Source: Candidatus Zhuqueibacterota bacterium
Lineage (GTDB): Bacteria > Zhuqueibacterota > Zhuqueibacteria > Oceanimicrobiales > Oceanimicrobiaceae
DNA length: 10,530 nt
Direction of reading: 5' to 3'
Assembly (NCBI GenBank): GCA_011775825.1
Contig: JAABYK010000203.1
Span: 493 to 11,022 of the forward strand
In this document: piece after piece, positions 6,637-10,530 of the stretch
Position numbering within the stretch: the stretch's first letter is position 1
Layout: each line of letters opens with the position of its first letter
Translations under genes and position numbers: made by a program
The notes under the pieces: model-generated
The model's database searches: none
What the model was told of the DNA's origin: nothing
The model's input: the letters and a program-made list of their open reading frames with translations, nothing else

Positions 6637-7208
6637 CGGGGGAAGAGTTTGCCTTTCAATTTCTTTTTCAGCATTTCTCTGGCGCGAAAGATGCGGGCTT
6701 TCACGGTGCCGAGTGGGATATTCAGGATGTGTGCAATTTCTTCGTACGATTTTTCCTCGCTGTGTCGCAATATGATGGCGATTTTGTAATTTTCAGGGAG
6801 TTCATAAATGGCTGCTTCAATTATTTTTGAGCGCTCGGTCGACAAAATGTCCTTGTCCGGACTCATCGAAGTGTCGGGAAACTCTCGCCCAAGTTCGCCA
6901 TCTTTCGATTGCACCGGTTTGTTGATGGAATAGGTCTTCAAACGTTTTTTCCGCATGTGGTCGATGCAGTTGTTGATGGCAATTTTATAAAGCCAGGTAG
7001 AAAAAGCGTATTCTTCGTTGAAGGAAGGCAGGGCTTTGAAGGCTTTCATGAAGGCTTCCTGGACAAGATCCTCGGTTTCCTCCTTGTTTCGAACCATCTT
7101 GTACAAAAGATTGTAAATCGCTCCACGATAATTCTCTAGAAGTTGTTTATACGCGCCTTCATCTCCCTCAATCGCTTTTTGGATTAAATCAGAAACCGAG
7201 GTATCCAC
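6633..7208 (-). CDS. ECF (group 4) RNA polymerase sigma factor
   Basis: The 191-residue RpoE/SigW-type sigma factor directs RNA polymerase to alternative promoters. Region 2 spans about residues 25-90, with DLVQEAFMKAF (47-57) and STWLYKIAINNCIDHMRKKR (70-89), which melts and reads the -10 element. Region 4 spans about 137-185, with LPENYKIAIILRH and the helix-turn-helix SYEEIAHILNIPLGTVKARIF, which reads the -35. Region 3 is absent, as expected for this group, and the linker (about 90-125) is polar. The start is a GTG at 7208 with AGAG upstream. The stop TAA lies within the TTAA that also ends ppx, so the genes converge with four bases of overlap. No anti-sigma gene lies next to it here, so its signal is unknown. 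Confidence 0.95.
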   Translation of the reverse strand: MDTSVSDLIQKAIEGDEGAYKQLLENYRGAIYNLLYKMVRNKEETEDLVQEAFMKAFKALPSFNEEYAFSTWLYKIAINNCIDHMRKKRLKTYSINKPVQSKDGELGREFPDTSMSPDKDILSTERSKIIEAAIYELPENYKIAIILRHSEEKSYEEIAHILNIPLGTVKARIFRAREMLKKKLKGKLFPR

Positions 7209-7247
7209 GGAATATACTCTTGTATTATGATCAAAAACTAAATCTTA

Positions 7248-7276
7248 AAATTACGTTAAAAAATGCAAACTGTCAA
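7248..7276 (-). promoter_or_regulatory. promoter of the ECF sigma gene
   Basis: On the minus strand a consensus TTGACA (7276-7271) is followed after 17 bases by TAATTT (7253-7248). The start would give a leader of roughly 35 bases before the GTG at 7208. This looks like a housekeeping-sigma promoter rather than an ECF autoregulated one, since I see no GAAC-type -35 box in the expected position. Confidence 0.45.
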
Positions 7277-7319
7277 GAACAAATTGGTGCAACCTATTAA
7301 GATAAAAAGGAGTTACAGC

Positions 7320-7388
7320 ATGGCTGCTTTGCAAGAGTGGCCACGAGAGCACTTATCCGGTCTGGACGTAAAACCTCAGATTGAGTAA
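7320..7388 (+). CDS. 22-residue ORF with strong Shine-Dalgarno site (candidate leader peptide)
   Basis: An ATG at 7320 follows AAAAAGGAG with AAGGAG seven bases before the start, one of the best ribosome sites in the window. The peptide begins MAALQEWPREHLSGL and ends at a TAA at 7386-7388. It has no hydrophobic segment and no run of one amino acid that would suggest classical attenuation. I do not recognise it. It could be a small protein, an upstream ORF affecting downstream RNA folding, or a coincidental AUG behind a purine-rich stretch. Its 3' half overlaps potential RNA structure. Confidence 0.35.
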   Translation: MAALQEWPREHLSGLDVKPQIE

Positions 7389-7420
7389 GGTGGCTCATCT
7401 TACGAGACGAACTAAGACCG
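7358..7420 (+). other. foldable segment, possible structured leader or small RNA
   Basis: CGGTCT (7358-7363) is complementary to AGACCG (7415-7420) and encloses two possible hairpins: CTCA/TGAG (7375-7378 with 7382-7385) and GTAAG/CTTAC (7385-7389 with 7399-7403). They share base 7385, so they cannot both be complete. A three-way junction can be drawn, but each helix is short and I match it to no known riboswitch class. Confidence 0.2.
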
Positions 7421-7472
7421 TTTAAACCTTGGAAGTCTAACGAAACCTTACTGGCCGAGAACCAAAAAATTC

Positions 7473-7501
7473 TTGTTTTTTACTATCCGTTTGTTTATAT
7501 T
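7473..7501 (+). promoter_or_regulatory. probable promoter of the cox operon
   Basis: TTGTTT (7473-7478) as -35 and TATATT (7496-7501) as -10 are separated by exactly 17 bases; the -10 matches the consensus at five of six positions. Transcription would begin near 7508, giving an approximately 85-base leader before coxB. The region is AT-rich, so chance similarity is possible. Confidence 0.45.
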
Positions 7502-7519
7502 TGCGTTTTATCAAAAACC

Positions 7520-7541
7520 GTAGCAGTTAGCCCGATGCTAC
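7520..7541 (+). other. short hairpin in the coxB leader
   Basis: GTAGCA (7520-7525) pairs with TGCTAC (7536-7541) around a ten-base loop, within the predicted coxB leader. It is not followed by a T-run, so it is not a terminator. It could be an operator or a stabilising leader hairpin, or chance. Confidence 0.25.
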
Positions 7542-7591
7542 AATCTCTTGATGTTCAATCACGACCTTAAGACCAAACTGAGGAGGAAAAG

Positions 7592-8251
7592 ATGCTTGAT
7601 TGGCTCCCGCCGAATGTGTCGACTTTTGGTGGCGATATTGACAAGTTCTTCTACGTCATCTATTACATCACCCTGGTGGTTTTTGTCCTGGTAGCCGCCA
7701 CCATGGTCTATTTCCTGATCAAATACCGCTACAAAGAAGGCCGAAAAGCCAAATACTACCACGGGAACAACACCCTGGAGATAATTTGGACGAGCGCGAC
7801 CTTTATCGCTATGATCGTTTTGGCGCTTGTAAGCAGGCCTGTTTGGAGCCATATTAAGCAGGAACTCCCGATATCAAATATTGTTGTACAGGTGACAGGC
7901 AAACAGTTCAACTGGGAGATGCTTTATCCGGGTCCGGATGGTATCTTCGGAACGGAAGATGATTATCGGATTGATAACCAGTTGCATGTTCCGGAGGATC
8001 GAGTCGTGCATGTTGTCCTAAAATCCGAAGATGTAATCCACAGCTTTTTTGTGCCGTCCCTGCGACTGAAGCAAGATGCTGTCCCCGGGCGAGAGATTAC
8101 GGCTTGGTTTGAAGCCAGCGAGCCAGGAAAGTATGAAATTCCGTGTGCCGAACTGTGCGGATTTGGACATTCCGGGATGCTCGGCTATCTGTATGTGCAT
8201 ACTGCCGATGATTATGAAAATTGGGTCAAACAGACTTGGCCGGAAAGCTAA
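7592..8251 (+). CDS. coxB: cytochrome c oxidase subunit II
   Basis: Subunit II receives electrons from cytochrome c at its CuA centre and passes them to subunit I. The 219-residue product has two N-terminal membrane helices (about 20-43 and 63-85) and a periplasmic cupredoxin domain. All CuA ligands are present: His150 (DVIHSFFVP), Cys185, Glu187, Cys189, His193 and Met196 (CAELCGFGHSGM). FNWEM (106-110) carries the conserved tryptophan near the electron entry site. The protein ends just after the CuA domain, so there is no fused cytochrome c and this is aa3-like rather than caa3. No cleavable signal peptide is evident. An acidic Gly/Asp loop lies at 113-124 (PGPDGIFGTEDD). GAGGAGG upstream of the ATG at 7592 is an excellent ribosome site. 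It is the first gene of the oxidase operon, 77 bases before coxA. Confidence 0.97.
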   Translation: MLDWLPPNVSTFGGDIDKFFYVIYYITLVVFVLVAATMVYFLIKYRYKEGRKAKYYHGNNTLEIIWTSATFIAMIVLALVSRPVWSHIKQELPISNIVVQVTGKQFNWEMLYPGPDGIFGTEDDYRIDNQLHVPEDRVVHVVLKSEDVIHSFFVPSLRLKQDAVPGREITAWFEASEPGKYEIPCAELCGFGHSGMLGYLYVHTADDYENWVKQTWPES

Positions 8252-8328
8252 CGTCTCTCTGTAAAATCCCCTTTGTTTATCCTGTCGCTCAAAATCAAAA
8301 GTCATAGAAAAAATGAGAAGGCAAGAAC

Positions 8329-10179
8329 ATGAGTGAAGCGATCTCAGTAAAAGAAACGCACGTAACCCAGGAACATCACGGTTTTATTCGGACGTATATT
8401 TTTTCTACCGATCACAAGATGATCGGCAAGCAGTTTTTGATTTTGGGACTGCTTATGATGCTGCTCGGTGGTGGTCTGGCGATGTTGATCCGCTGGCAAC
8501 TGGCTTATCCTGAAAGACCGCTGCCAATTATTGGCGCCTCAGAGCAATATCTCGAAACCGGTGAACCTCAAACCTATATGGATGGCGTTTGGGATCGATG
8601 GCTTACACAGCCCGATGAAGAACAGAATTGGCTAACCAAACGCATGCCCGTTGGCATCGTCACGCCCGCATTTTACAACGCCTTGTTTACCATGCATGCT
8701 ACGATTATGATCTTCTTTGTGGTGATGCCCATTCTTGTAGGCTGCTTCGGAAATTTTCTGATCCCGCTGATGATCGGCACTCGAGATATGGCCTTTCCTA
8801 CGCTCAATATGCTTTCGTTCTGGGTAGCGTTATTGGCGGGAGTCATCATGTTAGCAGGCTTTTTTGTCCCCGGCGGACATGCGTCTACCGGATGGACCGG
8901 CTATCCGCCTCTTTCAGCGGATTCTACCTGGACTGGAACGGATTGGGGACAGAACCTGTGGTGCATTAGCCTTATCGTACTGGGTGTTTCTTCTTTAATG
9001 GGATCCATCAATTACATCACGACCATCATCAATATGCGCGCGCCCGGGATGACCTGGATGCGCCTTCCGTTGGTCGTTTGGGCCTTATTCATCGTGGCCA
9101 TTCTGCTTCTCCTGGCGTTGCCGGTGCTGACGGCTGCATTGGCTATGCTTCTCTTCGATCGATTGGCGGGAACCACGTTCTTCGATCTTGCGGGTGGCGG
9201 CGACCCGTTGCTCTGGCAGCACCTTTTCTGGTTTTTTGGGCACCCGGAGGTGTACATCCTGATTTTGCCCGCCATGGGAATCGCATCGGAAATTTTGCCC
9301 GTTTTCTGTCGAAAGCCCATTTTTGGTTACAAAGCGATGGTTTATGCCATGGCTGCCATTGCCTTTCTTGGCTTTATCGTCTGGGGACATCATATGTTCC
9401 AAAGTGGTATGAACCCGGCATTGGGCACGACGTTTATGGTTTCTACTATGGTCATTGCGGTTCCGTCCGCGATAAAGACGTTTAACTGGCTGGGCACGAT
9501 GTGGGGAGGAAACATGCGTTTTACCACGCCCATGTTGAATACCCTCGCGTTTGTCTCTATGTTCGTCATCGGAGGGCTGTCGGGAATCTACATGGCATCG
9601 ACACCGGTTGATATTTTTATTCATGATACGTACTACATCGTCGCTCACATTCATTATGTGGTATTTGGCGGCAGCATTTTCGGAATCTTCGCAGCAATCT
9701 ATTACTGGTTCCCAAAGATGTTCGGCCGGATGATGAGCGAAAAATTAGGCAAAATTCATTTTTGGCTGACGTTTATTTCTTTCAACTGCACATTTTTCCC
9801 GATGCACATTTTGGGGGTTGGCGGACACATGCGGCGAATCTACAACCCTTTGCAATACGAATTCTTACAGCAATTTGAGGGCATGAATATTTTCATCACC
9901 ATGAGTGCATTCACTCTGGGAACCGTTCAGTTGATCTTTTTATTCAACGTGTTTTACAGCATGCGCAAAGGCAAAAAAGCCGATGACAATCCGTGGCAAG
10001 CCAATACCGTCGAATGGACCGCATCGACACCGCCGCCACACGGAAACTTCGCGACCATTCCGACTGTTTATCATCCACCGTATGAGTACAGCCATCCAAA
10101 AGCAAAGGAGGATTGGTTGCCACAAACTCAGCCACTGCAGCTAACCCCCGCAGACGGAAATGGGGACGGTGAGAAATAG
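8329..10179 (+). CDS. coxA: cytochrome c oxidase subunit I, A1-type
   Basis: This 616-residue subunit, with about twelve membrane helices, holds heme a and the heme a3-CuB site where O2 is reduced to water. Heme a ligands are His123 and His442, and the heme a3 ligand is His440. CuB ligands are His305, His354 and His355, with the cross-linking Tyr309 in GHPEVY. Glu307 places it in type A1. The D-channel Asp153, Asn142 and Asn160 and the K-channel Lys383 are present, so proton pumping is expected. His432 fits the Mg/Mn site. The first periplasmic loop is long: from Arg55 (the R of the usual RxEL motif) to His123 is 68 residues against 23 in the bovine enzyme. The C-terminal tail (about 550-616) is soluble and Pro-rich. 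AAGG precedes the ATG. Confidence 0.97.
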   Translation: MSEAISVKETHVTQEHHGFIRTYIFSTDHKMIGKQFLILGLLMMLLGGGLAMLIRWQLAYPERPLPIIGASEQYLETGEPQTYMDGVWDRWLTQPDEEQNWLTKRMPVGIVTPAFYNALFTMHATIMIFFVVMPILVGCFGNFLIPLMIGTRDMAFPTLNMLSFWVALLAGVIMLAGFFVPGGHASTGWTGYPPLSADSTWTGTDWGQNLWCISLIVLGVSSLMGSINYITTIINMRAPGMTWMRLPLVVWALFIVAILLLLALPVLTAALAMLLFDRLAGTTFFDLAGGGDPLLWQHLFWFFGHPEVYILILPAMGIASEILPVFCRKPIFGYKAMVYAMAAIAFLGFIVWGHHMFQSGMNPALGTTFMVSTMVIAVPSAIKTFNWLGTMWGGNMRFTTPMLNTLAFVSMFVIGGLSGIYMASTPVDIFIHDTYYIVAHIHYVVFGGSIFGIFAAIYYWFPKMFGRMMSEKLGKIHFWLTFISFNCTFFPMHILGVGGHMRRIYNPLQYEFLQQFEGMNIFITMSAFTLGTVQLIFLFNVFYSMRKGKKADDNPWQANTVEWTASTPPPHGNFATIPTVYHPPYEYSHPKAKEDWLPQTQPLQLTPADGNGDGEK

Positions 10180-10222
10180 CCGCGAGGCCAGTCAGCAAAG
10201 TCTATTTTAAACAGTAGTTAAA

Positions 10223-10333
10223 ATGGAACAAGTCAGCAAGAAATCGAAAAATCGGCGTGTTTTAGGGGTCTTGATCGGTATTCTCGTGTTCTTATATATT
10301 CTTGCAGTTGCCACCATCATCATAAAGAATTAG
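10223..10333 (+). CDS. 36-residue single-span membrane protein between coxA and coxC
   Basis: An ATG at 10223 opens a 36-residue frame ending in TAG at 10331-10333, directly abutting the coxC ATG. The N-terminus is basic (KKSKNRR, residues 6-12), followed by one hydrophobic helix (about 14-34, LGVLIGILVFLYILAVATII) and a final Lys-Asn, predicting an N-in membrane anchor. In many proteobacterial cox clusters a comparably small single-span protein with a basic N-terminus, annotated as a cytochrome oxidase small assembly protein or small subunit IV, sits at this place. The resemblance is in size, position and pattern; I cannot show homology. The ribosome site is weak, so translation may depend on coxA or readthrough of the operon. 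The zero-base junction suggests coupling to coxC. Confidence 0.75.
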   Translation: MEQVSKKSKNRRVLGVLIGILVFLYILAVATIIIKN

Positions 10334-10530
10334 ATGTCGGAAGTCGTTCAGGTTAGAGATGAAGACGCCAAAGAAGAGAAGGGGTACGGTCAAGGGCCGC
10401 CACCGATCATCGAGGAGCCGACCTTCGACCCGAATGGCAACGATTCGAACGGCGATACCGGTCAACCCTTTGGTAACGCCTTTATCGCCATGCTGCTGTT
10501 CATGGGCGCCGACATCATGTTTTTCGCCGG
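10334..10530 (+). CDS. coxC: cytochrome c oxidase subunit III, 5' part (cut by window end)
   Basis: The frame opens at the ATG directly after the small protein's TAG and runs off the window after 65 codons. After a polar, acidic and Pro/Gly-rich head of about 46 residues comes the first membrane helix, NAFIAMLLFMGADIMFFAG. MFFAG is the hallmark of subunit III, which supports stability and proton uptake of the oxidase. The usual acidic residue in the SE(V/I)MFFAG motif is present as Asp rather than Glu. The head is rich in Asp/Asn/Gly (DPNGNDSNGDTG) and resembles a flexible linker more than the short start of textbook subunit III. The call rests on the motif and on position after coxA; the rest is outside the window. 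Confidence 0.85.
   Translation, partial: MSEVVQVRDEDAKEEKGYGQGPPPIIEEPTFDPNGNDSNGDTGQPFGNAFIAMLLFMGADIMFFA

Larger units (their letters stand above)
7209..7591. other. intergenic region before the oxidase operon
   Basis: This 383-base gap between the divergent sigma factor and coxB has no long open frame. It holds the sigma promoter, a 22-codon ORF with a strong ribosome site (7320-7388), complementary segments around 7358-7420, a probable oxidase-operon promoter at 7473-7501, and a short hairpin at 7520-7541. Confidence 0.7.

Noticed and set aside
7467..7483. AAAAAA/TTTTTT complementarity before the cox promoter, considered as a terminator
   Set aside because: The stem is pure A-T with no GC core, so it would not hold RNA polymerase, and it coincides with the likely -35 region.
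9085..9654. 189-residue minus-strand open frame inside coxA
   Set aside because: It lies antisense to a fully conserved oxidase gene. Its product is unusually rich in His, Arg, Gln and Asn with no hydrophobic core, as expected for a shadow frame.
1..10530. CRISPR arrays, tRNA or rRNA genes, insertion sequences, phage or toxin-antitoxin genes
   Set aside because: I saw no regularly spaced repeats, tRNA-like cloverleaf with CCA, rRNA motifs, transposase motifs or paired small toxin genes. The window reads as core and metal-resistance genes.

Overview
The window holds about a dozen closely packed bacterial genes of moderate GC content. I cannot assign a species. The mix of a P1B-type metal pump, an aa3-type oxidase operon, an ECF sigma factor and a glutaminyl-cyclase-like M28 peptidase suggests a free-living Gram-negative-type heterotroph with aerobic respiration. 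The long oxidase loops recall FCB/PVC-type lineages, but that is a low-confidence impression.

Region A (1-3550) ends an unidentified plus-strand gene at base 72. A minus-strand metal-homeostasis operon follows, read from 3550 down to 209: a CadC/SmtB-type ArsR repressor, a Zn/Cd/Pb-exporting P1B-2 ATPase, and a ZIP-family transporter. A TTGACA promoter and a perfect 8-2-8 palindrome lie immediately upstream of the repressor, so autoregulation by metal is very likely. Read against the CadC family, the repressor start moves to base 3470, which places every metal ligand at the CadC residue number.

Region B (3519-3855) is intergenic. It carries the repressor promoter and operator and a striking 77-nt element with 16-bp complementary arms. 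Region C (3856-6636) is a tightly overlapped plus-strand trio: an M28 peptidase/glutaminyl-cyclase-like lipoprotein candidate, prmA (ribosomal protein L11 methyltransferase) and a short Ppx/GppA phosphatase. A convergent ECF sigma factor (6633-7208, minus) shares its stop region with the phosphatase.

Region D (7209-7591) is a 380-nt gap with the sigma-factor promoter, a 22-codon ORF behind an excellent Shine-Dalgarno site, foldable sequence, and a likely promoter for the oxidase operon. Region E (7592-10530) is that operon: coxB, coxA, a 36-residue single-span membrane protein, and the start of coxC, cut by the window edge. All catalytic and metal ligands of subunits I and II are present, so it should encode a working A1-type, proton-pumping cytochrome c oxidase.

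Most of the window is well-understood biology. I do not see a clear undescribed multi-gene system. The points most worth a second look are the exporter/ZIP pairing with an altered ZIP metal site, the 3683-3759 RNA-like element, the 22-codon ORF and folded region before the oxidase operon, and the small protein between coxA and coxC.
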